Source of the DNA: Anaerococcus murdochii
GTDB lineage: Bacteria > Bacillota > Clostridia > Tissierellales > Peptoniphilaceae
Direction: 5' to 3'
NCBI RefSeq assembly: GCF_019957155.1
Contig: NZ_JAIPME010000002.1
Coordinates: forward strand, 1,364,001 to 1,428,000
Length of the DNA stretch: 64,000 nucleotides
Made by a program: the position numbers and the translations under genes. Below, piece by piece: positions 1-7,098 of this stretch. Within the stretch, counting starts at the first letter, position 1; every line of letters starts with the position of its first letter. The notes beneath the pieces were generated by a model. The model ran no database searches. It was given only the letters and a program-made list of their open reading frames with translations, and was not told where the DNA came from.

Positions 1-968
1 CAAGTGGGGAAGATGATTTTAAGGACGCTGACCTAGTAATTTTAGCTCTTCCAACCAACTACGACGAGGTGGAGGAATTTTTTGACACTTCTTTTATAGA
101 CGACGCTATAAAGATGATTAAAGACATCAGAAAAGACTTGCCAATCCTTATAAAATCAACTATTCCAATCGGCTATACCGAGGGGAAAAATCAGGAATTT
201 GCCTGCGATAATATAATCTTCTCCCCAGAATTTCTAAGAGAGGGCAGGGCCCTTTATGATTCCCTTCATCCTACAAGGATTATCGTATCAGATAAGACTG
301 AAATGGGGGAAAAGATAGCCAATCTTTACAAAAAAGAATCCCTAAATGACCCAGAAGTGATTTTGATGGGAAGAAGTGAGGCTGAGGCAGTTAAACTTTT
401 TGCCAACACTTACCTTGCAATGAGGGTGGCATTTTTCAACGAACTTGATAATTTTGCCCTAGGCAAGGGTCTTGATTCTAAGTCCATTATCGAAGGTGTT
501 TCAGCAGATCCTAGGATAGGAAACCACTACAACAACCCATCTTTCGGTTACGGGGGCTATTGTTTGCCAAAGGATTCAAAGCAGCTTTATGCCAATTTTG
601 ACAAGATTCCTTCTGCACTTTTCAAGTCCATTATCGACTCAAATGAGGTTAGAAAGGACTATGTATCAGAGGATATTTTGGCTAAAAATCCGGAGACCAT
701 CGGCGTTTACAGGTTGGTTATGAAAAAGGGTTCGGATAATTTTAGGAAGTCCGCTATTTTCGATGTTATTAATAATTTAAAGAAAAAAGGCGCAAATATT
801 GTAATTTACGAACCAAACCTAGAAGGTGACGACTTTGAAGGCATGAAACTCGTTCGCAATTTAGATGACTTTAAGAAAGTCGATTTGATAATAGCAAACA
901 GGGTCGAAGACGACCTAAAAGATGTAAAATCCAAGCTTTACACCAGAGATTTATTTGAGAGGGATTAG
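1..968 (+). CDS. ugd: UDP-glucose/UDP-GlcNAc 6-dehydrogenase, 5'-truncated by window edge
   Basis: This enzyme oxidises a UDP-sugar C6 alcohol to a uronic acid with two NAD+, supplying capsule or wall polysaccharide synthesis. The open frame runs from base 3 with no start codon, so the N-terminal NAD-binding part lies outside the window; an internal GTG at 69 is not the true start. Visible motifs are ADLVILALPTNYDE, STIPIGYTEG, FSPEFLREGRALYDS and FANTYLAMRVAFFNE. The catalytic cysteine sits in GYGGYCLPKD, and the C-terminal UDP-binding domain follows. The stop TAG directly abuts the next ATG, indicating one operon. The family call is secure. The exact substrate (glucose, GlcNAc or ManNAc) cannot be read from this part. 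Confidence 0.93.
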   Translation, partial: SGEDDFKDADLVILALPTNYDEVEEFFDTSFIDDAIKMIKDIRKDLPILIKSTIPIGYTEGKNQEFACDNIIFSPEFLREGRALYDSLHPTRIIVSDKTEMGEKIANLYKKESLNDPEVILMGRSEAEAVKLFANTYLAMRVAFFNELDNFALGKGLDSKSIIEGVSADPRIGNHYNNPSFGYGGYCLPKDSKQLYANFDKIPSALFKSIIDSNEVRKDYVSEDILAKNPETIGVYRLVMKKGSDNFRKSAIFDVINNLKKKGANIVIYEPNLEGDDFEGMKLVRNLDDFKKVDLIIANRVEDDLKDVKSKLYTRDLFERD

Positions 969-1646
969 ATGACAGAAAAGAAAAAAGTGCCCCAAGTTCA
1001 TTCTAAGCTCAGAAAATCATTCATTTCTGTGCCTGAAGAAATCTACAAGGCAAGCGGAATCAAAATTTTTGATAAGAGGATAAAATCCTTGCTTTTTACG
1101 ACAGACCTTGCCATAATTAGAAATTCAAATGCCGATTCAATCATGGCAGTCTACCCATACACACCCCTAAATTCCATCACTGAGTCCATCATTTCCATAG
1201 CTTCAGTTCCATGTTTTATAGGTGTTGGCGGCGGCACTACCCAAGGGCCAAGGTCAAGGTTTGTAGCCTATTATGCAGAACTTGCTGGTGCCTATGGGGT
1301 TGTGGTAAATGGACCAATACCTCACGAAGATATTAGGGAAATTTCAAACTTTGTCGACATACCAGTCATAGCCACAATTTCGTCTTTGAAGGATGATTAC
1401 AGGGAGAAAATCAAGGCGGGTGCTGAGATTTTGAATGTTTCTGGCGGCAAATATACAGCTGATTTAGTTCGCCACATAAGGGCTGATATTGGGGACGATT
1501 TTCCAATAATTGCCACAGGTGGCAAGGACGGAAAGTCTATTCTTGAGACCATAAATGCTGGTGCCAATGCCATTTCCTACACTCCACCATCTTCGTCCGA
1601 TGTTTTTGGGTCGATGATGGATACTTACAGAAATGAGGATGTTTAA
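969..1646 (+). CDS. TIM-barrel-like protein of unknown function
   Basis: The 225-residue protein starts at an ATG immediately after the ugd stop codon. It reads as an alternating beta/alpha barrel, with strands such as PVIATISS, AEILNVSGG and PIIATGG, and a late glycine-rich loop (ATGGKDGKSI) like the phosphate-binding loops of NanE/ThiG-type barrels. FIGVGGGTTQGPRSR near residue 85 is a second conserved-looking loop. I see no signal peptide or membrane segment. It is sandwiched, with overlapping ends, between ugd and the P1 peptidase gene, so it is probably co-transcribed. I do not recognise a specific enzyme; a small-molecule lyase, epimerase or hydrolase would all be guesses. Confidence 0.72.
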   Translation: MTEKKKVPQVHSKLRKSFISVPEEIYKASGIKIFDKRIKSLLFTTDLAIIRNSNADSIMAVYPYTPLNSITESIISIASVPCFIGVGGGTTQGPRSRFVAYYAELAGAYGVVVNGPIPHEDIREISNFVDIPVIATISSLKDDYREKIKAGAEILNVSGGKYTADLVRHIRADIGDDFPIIATGGKDGKSILETINAGANAISYTPPSSSDVFGSMMDTYRNEDV

Positions 1647-2572
1647 TGTACGGTGGATTTTTTACTGATGTTGGTAATATCAAAGTAGGCCACGCCCAAG
1701 ACTACGAGGGCGGCACAGGCCTTACTCTTATCCTTCCAGATCCAGGCAACACAGCAGGTGTAGACGTAAGGGGAGGGGCACCGGGCACACGTGAGACCGA
1801 CCTTTTAAATCCCCTAAACCAGGTATCTGAAGTTTCTTCCATAATTTTATCGGGAGGCTCTGCCTATGGACTTGAAGCGGCTAGCCACTTAATGAAAATC
1901 CTAGAAAAAGAAGGGATAGGCTTTGATGTTGGAGTTGGAGTCGTTCCAATCATTTCCCAGGCGGTCTTATTTGACCTAGCCTACAAAAATCCCAAGGCAA
2001 GGCCTGATGAAAAGATGACCCAAAAAGCCTTTGAAGCTACGACCTATGATGATAAGAGCCAGGGGATTCTTGGTGCAGGCACAGGTGCGACAGTTGGCAA
2101 GGCCCTTGGCCCAGAATTTTTGGTAAAATCTGGTCTAGGCCAGGCTTCTATTAAAAAAGGCGACCTAGTAGTGTCAGCCATCGTTGCTGTAAACGCCTTT
2201 GGAGATATTTTCGACTACCACAAGGGCCTCCAAATAGCAGGACCAACCAAGGATGGCAAGATGCTAAAAACTATTGATTTGATTGACCAAATCCTCGGTT
2301 CTTTTGCGGATATAAAGCCATCCAACACCACAATCGGGGCTGTTGCTACAAATGCCACTTTTTCTAAGACTGAGCTTACAAAAATTGCCGGCATGGCCCA
2401 CGATGGCTACGCCAGGTCCATAAATCCAGTCCACACCCTTTTTGATGGGGACACAATCTTTTCCTTGGCGACAAATAAAGTAGAGGCGAACATAAACCTA
2501 GTAGGGGCACTTGCCGCAGAAGCCATGTCCATGGCCATTGCCAACGCAATTTATGCTAGTAAAACAAATTAA
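1646..2572 (+). CDS. P1 family (DmpA/NylC-type) self-processing peptidase
   Basis: Members of this family are Ntn-type amidases that cut themselves into two chains and expose an N-terminal Ser or Thr nucleophile; they act on N-terminal residues of peptides or on amide oligomers. The 308-aa protein shows the early DVGNIKVGHA signature, the glycine-rich SGGSAYGLEAA loop, GAGTGATVGK, and VAVNAFGDI before the cleavage region. The probable cleavage site is between Asn and the first Thr in SNTTIGAVATNA, by analogy with NylC. The start ATG overlaps the previous stop (TAATG). There is no secretion signal, so it is probably cytoplasmic. The substrate is unknown. Confidence 0.88.
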   Translation: MYGGFFTDVGNIKVGHAQDYEGGTGLTLILPDPGNTAGVDVRGGAPGTRETDLLNPLNQVSEVSSIILSGGSAYGLEAASHLMKILEKEGIGFDVGVGVVPIISQAVLFDLAYKNPKARPDEKMTQKAFEATTYDDKSQGILGAGTGATVGKALGPEFLVKSGLGQASIKKGDLVVSAIVAVNAFGDIFDYHKGLQIAGPTKDGKMLKTIDLIDQILGSFADIKPSNTTIGAVATNATFSKTELTKIAGMAHDGYARSINPVHTLFDGDTIFSLATNKVEANINLVGALAAEAMSMAIANAIYASKTN

Positions 2573-2575
2573 AAA

Positions 2576-2618
2576 AGCCACTCTCGAGTGAGATTACACT
2601 TGGGAGTGGTTTTTCTTT
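2576..2618 (+). terminator. Rho-independent terminator after the P1 peptidase gene
   Basis: A long imperfect hairpin joins the CCACTC arm at 2578-2583 to the GAGTGG arm at 2604-2609, followed by TTTTTC. It closes the ugd/TIM-barrel/peptidase operon. Confidence 0.8.
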
Positions 2619-2752
2619 TAAAAATCTCATTAGAATCACATTTATCTTTGCAAATTTTTTGTGAAATTCCTAGCTATAATATATTTTTATAGTATAATAT
2701 CTATATAATATAATATTTTTATGAATTTATTAATGGATGGAGGAGGATTTTA

Positions 2753-3955
2753 TTGGGGGTACAGATTAAATTAGCCCTGGTGATTATTTTTGGAATTATC
2801 GGGGGCAAGATTTCACCAAGGTTTAACCTGCCAAATGTCACAGGCTATATTGTGGCGGGTTTGTTTTTAGGACCTTCATTTTTTAATGTTTTAAACGAGG
2901 CCAACCAGCCAATGGTGGACTTTGTAAATGAGTTTGCCTTGGGGATTATTGCCTTTTCGATAGGTAGTGAATTTAGGCTTGAAGACCTCAAAAAACTGGG
3001 CAAGGACGTCTTTGTAATCACCCTTATGGAGGTGGTCGGGGTCCTTATTGTGGTTTTTTCGGTCATGTATTTTGTTCTTGACAAGTCCTTTGTCTTTTCA
3101 ATCATCATAGCTTCCATGTCGGCTGCAACAGCACCTGCGGGAACAATGATGGTGATCAGGCAATTTAGGGCCTACGGACCTTTGACAAAGACCATTTTAC
3201 CAGTGGCGGCCCTGGATGATGTTTTGGGTATTATAGTCTTTGGAATTTCAATGTCTTTGGCTAAGTCTTCTATAGGTCAAGCTCAGGCGTCTGTGCCGAT
3301 GATGGTCTTAGGGCCATTAATTGAAATCACGCTTTCTTTCTTATTAGGACTGGCTTTGGGCCTTATTTTTACTTATTTGATAAAGAAGGTCAAATCTAAG
3401 GAAGACGAGCTTTGTGCAATTATTACGGTGATTTTATTGGGAACAGGCCTTGCAAATTATTCCAAACTTTCCCCACTTTTGGTCAACATGATGGTGGGAG
3501 GTGTCCTTGTGAATTACCACCGAAATTCAAGGAAGGTTTTTGATAATATCAACGACTTTGCACCGCCAGTAAACCTCTTGTTTTTCACCCTTGCTGGCGC
3601 AAAACTAGATCTTTCGGTCCTATTTTCTATAGGGTCACTTGGAATTTTCTACGCTCTTTCAAGGGCAGTTGGGAAAATTTCTGGTGCATCTTTGGGGGCA
3701 AAACTTGTTGGGGCAAAGGATACGGTTGTCAAATACCTTGGACTTGCACTTTTGTGCCAGGGCGGAATTTCCATCGGTCTATCAATGATAGTAGCCAGAG
3801 AACTTCCAGGCTTTGCTGATGAGATAATTACAGTAATCTTATTCTCTGTTTTGGTTTTTGAAATCCTAGGGCCAATTTTAGCCAAGGTTTCGATTACCAA
3901 GGCGGGTGAGTTTGACGGTTTGAAAATAAAAGTTATGAAGGAGAAAAAAGCATGA
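2753..3955 (+). CDS. CPA2-family cation:proton antiporter
   Basis: This is a 400-aa polytopic membrane protein of the Kef/NapA type, which exchanges Na+ or K+ for H+. The family pattern is visible: an N-terminal LALVIIFGIIGGKI helix, VTGYIVAGLFLGPS, the IGSEF turn, and the discontinuous-helix region AALDDVLGIIVFGIS with the paired acidic residues used for ion coupling. About a dozen membrane helices are apparent and there is no C-terminal TrkA-N/RCK domain. The start is TTG at 2753, chosen because a strong GGAGGAGG lies at 2739-2746. Its 3' end overlaps a PII-like gene by ATGA, which suggests that protein regulates the antiporter. Ion specificity is not readable. Confidence 0.88.
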   Translation: MGVQIKLALVIIFGIIGGKISPRFNLPNVTGYIVAGLFLGPSFFNVLNEANQPMVDFVNEFALGIIAFSIGSEFRLEDLKKLGKDVFVITLMEVVGVLIVVFSVMYFVLDKSFVFSIIIASMSAATAPAGTMMVIRQFRAYGPLTKTILPVAALDDVLGIIVFGISMSLAKSSIGQAQASVPMMVLGPLIEITLSFLLGLALGLIFTYLIKKVKSKEDELCAIITVILLGTGLANYSKLSPLLVNMMVGGVLVNYHRNSRKVFDNINDFAPPVNLLFFTLAGAKLDLSVLFSIGSLGIFYALSRAVGKISGASLGAKLVGAKDTVVKYLGLALLCQGGISIGLSMIVARELPGFADEIITVILFSVLVFEILGPILAKVSITKAGEFDGLKIKVMKEKKA

Positions 3956-4281
3956 AGGCACTATTTTTAGTTTTAAATAAGACGGAAAAACTCAACGACA
4001 TCTTAGAAAAATTTATGGAAGTTGGGGTTACTGGGGCGACAATTCTTGATTCCCAAGGCATGGGATCAGCCCTAATTGAGGGGGAAATCCCACTTTTCGG
4101 CGGTGTCCTAAGGTCAGTTATGGACAATAACAGGCCTTATAATAAGACAATCTTTACCTTAGTTAATGACGAAGATATGAGGGCTGCAAAGTCTGCTGTT
4201 AAAGACGTCCTAGGCGATATGAACCAACCTGGAGTTGGGCTTATGTTTAGCGTGGACGTGGGAGATGTGGTTGGCATATAA
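3952..4281 (+). CDS. PII-like regulatory protein paired with the antiporter
   Basis: The 109-aa protein has the beta-alpha-beta-beta-alpha-beta ferredoxin-like order of the PII superfamily: KALFLVLNKTEKLNDILEKF, then TGATILDSQGMGSALIE, a loop region, and a final KDVLGDMNQPGVGLMFSVDV strand. It is shorter and more divergent than GlnB and lacks the classic uridylylated T-loop tyrosine motif. PII-like proteins bind nucleotides and often sit beside the transporter they control. The four-base ATGA overlap with the antiporter gene supports translational coupling and that role, but the effector and target interaction are inference. A terminator follows at once. Confidence 0.72.
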   Translation: MKALFLVLNKTEKLNDILEKFMEVGVTGATILDSQGMGSALIEGEIPLFGGVLRSVMDNNRPYNKTIFTLVNDEDMRAAKSAVKDVLGDMNQPGVGLMFSVDVGDVVGI

Positions 4282-4284
4282 ATT

Positions 4285-4308
4285 GGAGGCGAAATCGCCT
4301 CTTTTTTT
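4285..4308 (+). terminator. Terminator after the PII-like gene
   Basis: GAGGCGA (4286-4292) pairs with TCGCCTC (4295-4301), followed by seven T residues. Confidence 0.9.
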
Positions 4309-4419
4309 GTGGGAAAACTTGCGATAAATATTTATTTACAAGAAAAAAGATATATCTATTAAAGCTAGGATTTACTAAGGCTTTAGAAAATTTAGGACTT
4401 TTCCAAGTACAAAAAAACC

Positions 4420-4448
4420 TTTTCATTAACAAAAAATTATGTTATAAT
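4420..4448 (+). promoter_or_regulatory. Candidate sigma-A promoter for lrgAB
   Basis: TTTTCA (4420-4425), a 17-bp spacer and a perfect TATAAT (4443-4448). Transcription would begin near 4455 and give a leader of about 210 nt before lrgA. Confidence 0.55.
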
Positions 4449-4460
4449 AAAAATTACTGA

Positions 4461-4565
4461 TAGACTAAATAGGCAAAATCTTTAGCAAGTGAAAACATAG
4501 TCATGAACTTATAAAATAATTTGCTTGCCTTGCCGGTCTAAAATGAGCAAGAGGAGAGACTTGCT
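4461..4565 (+). promoter_or_regulatory. Structured 5' leader of lrgAB (unclassified)
   Basis: Three stacked helices nest perfectly: TAGAC (4461-4465) with GTCTA (4536-4540), GGCAA (4472-4476) with TTGCC (4530-4534), and GCAAG (4485-4489) with CTTGC (4524-4528). A second hairpin follows, AGCAAG (4546-4551) with CTTGCT (4560-4565), and its 5' arm could also compete for the CTTGC arms of the first. This looks like a regulatory RNA element. I do not recognise it as a known riboswitch class. Confidence 0.5.
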
Positions 4566-4566
4566 T

Positions 4567-4617
4567 ATGGGAAATTATTTTAAATATATTGTGGGAGTGG
4601 GTGATATAAAGATATAA
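4567..4617 (+). CDS. Possible 16-aa leader peptide upstream of lrgA
   Basis: A short frame reads M-G-N-Y-F-K-Y-I-V-G-V-G-D-I-K-I and stops with TAA. An AGGAG (4552-4556) lies in the loop of the preceding hairpin, ten bases upstream of the ATG, so ribosome binding here could depend on that fold. It ends 50 nt before lrgA. Coding status is uncertain, since such short frames arise by chance. The RBS and its position in a structured leader are the only support. Confidence 0.35.
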   Translation: MGNYFKYIVGVGDIKI

Positions 4618-4667
4618 GAGAAATAAGCAAAAATGAACTAAATACATAAAAAATTTGAGGAGACTTT

Positions 4668-5015
4668 ATGAAATATTTAAAAGAATTTTGTTATATACTT
4701 TTTTTCTTATTATTGGGTTTTATAGCCAAAAAACTAACAGGCCTACCAATTCCAGAACCAGTTTTTGGTATGATTTTCTTATTTATTGCCCTTTGTGCCA
4801 AGTTTGTCAAGGTTGATGACATCGGGGAAACATCTGATTTTCTAACATCTATCCTTGCCTTCACCTTCACACCACTCGGTGTTGGCCTTATGGTGCAGTT
4901 TGATGTAATCAGGGACAATGCCCTAAAAATCCTAATTGTTATGACCGTTTCTTGCCTCATCACCATGGCTGTCACAGCCAAAATCGTTGAGATTGTACAA
5001 AAAGCGAGGAAATAA
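4668..5015 (+). CDS. lrgA: CidA/LrgA holin-like membrane protein
   Basis: The 115-aa protein has four predicted membrane helices and the family signatures LLLGFIAKKLTGLPIPEPVFGM and FTPLGVGLMVQFD. LrgA/CidA proteins form holin-like oligomers in the membrane and, with LrgB/CidB, influence murein hydrolase release, cell lysis and, in some bacteria, pyruvate or glycolate transport. The RBS is GAGGAG before the ATG. lrgB starts immediately after the stop. The long structured leader upstream implies controlled expression. CidA and LrgA cannot be told apart from sequence alone. Confidence 0.9.
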   Translation: MKYLKEFCYILFFLLLGFIAKKLTGLPIPEPVFGMIFLFIALCAKFVKVDDIGETSDFLTSILAFTFTPLGVGLMVQFDVIRDNALKILIVMTVSCLITMAVTAKIVEIVQKARK

Positions 5016-5016
5016 T

Positions 5017-5757
5017 ATGAGTGAATTTTTAAATACATATGTAGCCGACAATGACTTTTTCGGCATAATCCTATCAATAGTAATGTTTAGAATAGGGATG
5101 AAAATCAACAAGAAAACCAAGATTGCCATCCTAAATCCACTTTTACTTGCCATTGTATTTTGTATAATTTTCTTAAAAGTAACTGGGATTACTTATGAAA
5201 ACTTCAACAAGGGCGGCAGGTATATTTCCTTTATGATTGCCCCAATAACAGTTGCCCTAGTAGTCAGCCTTTACAGAAATATTGATAAATTAAAGGCCAA
5301 CCTCATCCCAATCCTAATAGGAGTATTTGTTGGATCCTTTGTGGCCATTCTTTCGGCATATCTTTTATCAAAGGCCTTTGGTTTTGAAAAAGATTTGACA
5401 CTTTCAATGATGCCACAATCTGTAACCACTCCAATCGCAAAATCCCTAACAGAGGAATATGTAGCGAAATTTGGGGCAGACGATGTGACAATTAAGACCT
5501 ATGCGGCAATTACAGCCATCACAGTTATCCTAAGGGGAACAGTTGGTGCAATCTTTGCCCCAACAGTGATGAAAGTCATGAAGGTCAAAGATCCAGTTGC
5601 CCAAGGTATTGGCATCGGCACATCAAGCCACGCCATGGGTACATCAAAGGCCATCGAAATGGGCGAAGTAGAAGGCGCTATGAGTGGACTATCTATAGCT
5701 GTTGCAGGTATTTGCACAGTTGTCCTTATGCCACTATTTATAATTTTATTTTTCTAG
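5017..5757 (+). CDS. lrgB: LrgB family membrane protein
   Basis: The start is taken at the ATG at 5017, which has GCGAGGA just upstream and abuts the lrgA stop; an earlier in-frame ATG at 4987 lies inside lrgA. The resulting 246-aa protein has about seven helices and the LrgB hallmarks MPQSVTTPIAKSLTEE, GTVGAIFAPTVM and GIGTSSHAMGTSKAIEMGE. It is the partner of LrgA in the same membrane system, either modulating lysis or moving small organic acids. A terminator follows at 5766. Confidence 0.92.
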   Translation: MSEFLNTYVADNDFFGIILSIVMFRIGMKINKKTKIAILNPLLLAIVFCIIFLKVTGITYENFNKGGRYISFMIAPITVALVVSLYRNIDKLKANLIPILIGVFVGSFVAILSAYLLSKAFGFEKDLTLSMMPQSVTTPIAKSLTEEYVAKFGADDVTIKTYAAITAITVILRGTVGAIFAPTVMKVMKVKDPVAQGIGIGTSSHAMGTSKAIEMGEVEGAMSGLSIAVAGICTVVLMPLFIILFF

Positions 5758-5765
5758 AAAAAAGC

Positions 5766-5803
5766 AAAACTAGGGCTTGCCTAAGGGCGGCCTTAGTTTT
5801 TTT
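5766..5803 (+). terminator. Terminator after lrgB
   Basis: AAAACTAGG pairs with CCTTAGTTTT (one bulge), followed by a T run. Confidence 0.8.
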
Positions 5804-5828
5804 ATTTATAAAATAAAGATAAATATAA

Positions 5829-5857
5829 TTGACAAAAGCCTCAAGCAAGAGTATTAT
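5829..5857 (+). promoter_or_regulatory. Promoter of the rpsF-ssb-rpsR operon
   Basis: Consensus TTGACA (5829-5834), 17-bp spacer, TATTAT (5852-5857). Confidence 0.8.
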
Positions 5858-5865
5858 CAATAGGT

Positions 5866-5912
5866 AATCTCTACTCCGTAGTATAAACGGGGTCAATAGT
5901 CCACAGGGAGGT
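5866..5912 (+). promoter_or_regulatory. Probable S6:S18 autoregulatory leader
   Basis: Between promoter and rpsF, ACTCCGT pairs with ACGGGGT around an AGTATAA loop, followed by TCCACAGG. A CCG-containing hairpin with a downstream CACAG fits what is known of the rpsF leader bound by the S6:S18 complex. The position is exactly right for it. A covariance-model search would settle the assignment. Confidence 0.5.
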
Positions 5913-5918
5913 GAAAAT

Positions 5919-6203
5919 ATGAATAATTACGAAGCAGTATTGATTTTCAAGACTGAACTAGCTGATGCTGACAGAATTGCTCTTCTAGATAGATTCAAAG
6001 GTCATATCGAAGAAAACGGCGAAGTTGTATCAGTTGATGACTGGGGAAAAAGAAGACTTGCTTATGAGATCCAAGATCTTAAAGAAGGTTACTACTATAT
6101 CGTAGATTTCAAGTCTGAACCAGATCATATCAAAGAATTTGAAAGAAGATTAAGACTTTCAGATTTCGTTCTTAGATACATGGTTATAAGAAAAGAGGAC
6201 TAA
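5919..6203 (+). CDS. rpsF: 30S ribosomal protein S6
   Basis: The 94-aa protein matches S6 in length and pattern: N-terminal MNNYEAVLIFKTELADADR, the central DDWGKRRLAYEIQD, GYYYIVDFKSEP and C-terminal LRYMVIRKE. S6 binds 16S rRNA with S18 in the platform of the small subunit. It is the first gene of rpsF-ssb-rpsR, behind a consensus promoter and a probable S6:S18-binding leader. The RBS GGGAGGTG precedes the ATG. Confidence 0.98.
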   Translation: MNNYEAVLIFKTELADADRIALLDRFKGHIEENGEVVSVDDWGKRRLAYEIQDLKEGYYYIVDFKSEPDHIKEFERRLRLSDFVLRYMVIRKED

Positions 6204-6204
6204 T

Positions 6205-6717
6205 ATGAATAAAGTGATACTTATAGGACGCCTAGTTAGGGATCCTGAGTTAAGGTATACCCAAGGAAATCAAGCGGTATGCACATTCACATTAGCAATT
6301 GACAAGAAATTAAGTCGTGAAAGAAGAGAAGAAGCGGAAGCAGCTAATCGTCCAACAGCGGATTTTCCAAGGATAACAGTTTGGGGTAGGCAGGCAGAAA
6401 ATGCCTCTAGATACCTCTTTAAAGGAAGTCAATGCGCAGTAGAAGGTAGGATTCAAACCGGAAGCTACCAAGATAGGGAAACAGGTAAGACAGTCTATAC
6501 AACAGATGTTGTTGCCGACAATGTTGAGTTTTTAGGATCAAGGTCAGAAAGACAAAGTCATAGCTCAAATCCTGGCGATAACCAAGATGTCTACCAAAAT
6601 AATTATTCCCAAACCAACAACTATCAAAATAATCAACCAAGTGGTCCATCCACAAACGATGATTTTTTTGACGATGACTTTACTGAAATCCAAGACGATG
6701 GCAGGATTCCATTCTAG
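6205..6717 (+). CDS. ssb: Single-stranded DNA-binding protein
   Basis: The 170-aa protein has an N-terminal OB fold (MNKVILIGRLVRDPELRYT, VCTFTLAID, RITVWGRQAENA, VEGRIQTGSYQ). This is followed by a low-complexity Asn/Gln/Ser linker and the acidic C-terminal tip DDGRIPF, which recruits repair and replication partners. It coats single-stranded DNA. It lies between rpsF and rpsR, the usual order in Firmicutes, one base after the rpsF stop. Confidence 0.97.
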   Translation: MNKVILIGRLVRDPELRYTQGNQAVCTFTLAIDKKLSRERREEAEAANRPTADFPRITVWGRQAENASRYLFKGSQCAVEGRIQTGSYQDRETGKTVYTTDVVADNVEFLGSRSERQSHSSNPGDNQDVYQNNYSQTNNYQNNQPSGPSTNDDFFDDDFTEIQDDGRIPF

Positions 6718-6742
6718 AAAAGTATAAAAGAAAGGAATTACA

Positions 6743-6967
6743 ATGGCAAGAAGATTTAAACCAAGAAAAAAGGTTGATCCATTTGTTAAAGACCCATCAA
6801 AGGTAATAGACTATAAAGACATTGAAACTCTTAAAAGATTTGTTACTGACAGAGGTAAGATTCTTCCAAGAAGAGTTACAGGTCTAAATGCAAAACACCA
6901 AAGAGAAATCACAAGAGCAATTAAAAGAGCTAGACAAGTAGCTTTATTGCCTTACGAAGAAAACTAA
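6743..6967 (+). CDS. rpsR: 30S ribosomal protein S18
   Basis: The 74-aa basic protein shows the S18 core: [43 protein letters not shown] and VALLPY. It pairs with S6 on 16S rRNA. The RBS is AAAGGAA. It is the last gene of its operon, with a clear terminator at 7003. Confidence 0.98.
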   Translation: MARRFKPRKKVDPFVKDPSKVIDYKDIETLKRFVTDRGKILPRRVTGLNAKHQREITRAIKRARQVALLPYEEN

Positions 6968-7002
6968 GATAAAATAAATAAAAAAATTTCAATAAGCAAT
7001 CT

Positions 7003-7025
7003 GGGGAGCACCGCTCCCTTTTTAT
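7003..7025 (+). terminator. Terminator after rpsR
   Basis: GGGAGC (7004-7009), loop ACC, GCTCCC (7013-7018), then a T tract. Confidence 0.92.
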
Positions 7026-7098
7026 TTGCAATAAAACATGAATATTAAATATAACAAAGTATAGTTATAATTATAATTAAATAATAAAAGGAGGAATT

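Noticed and set aside
4461..4565. T-box or ydaO-type riboswitch in front of lrgA
   Set aside because: The conserved T-box sequence and the cyclic-di-AMP riboswitch core motifs are absent.
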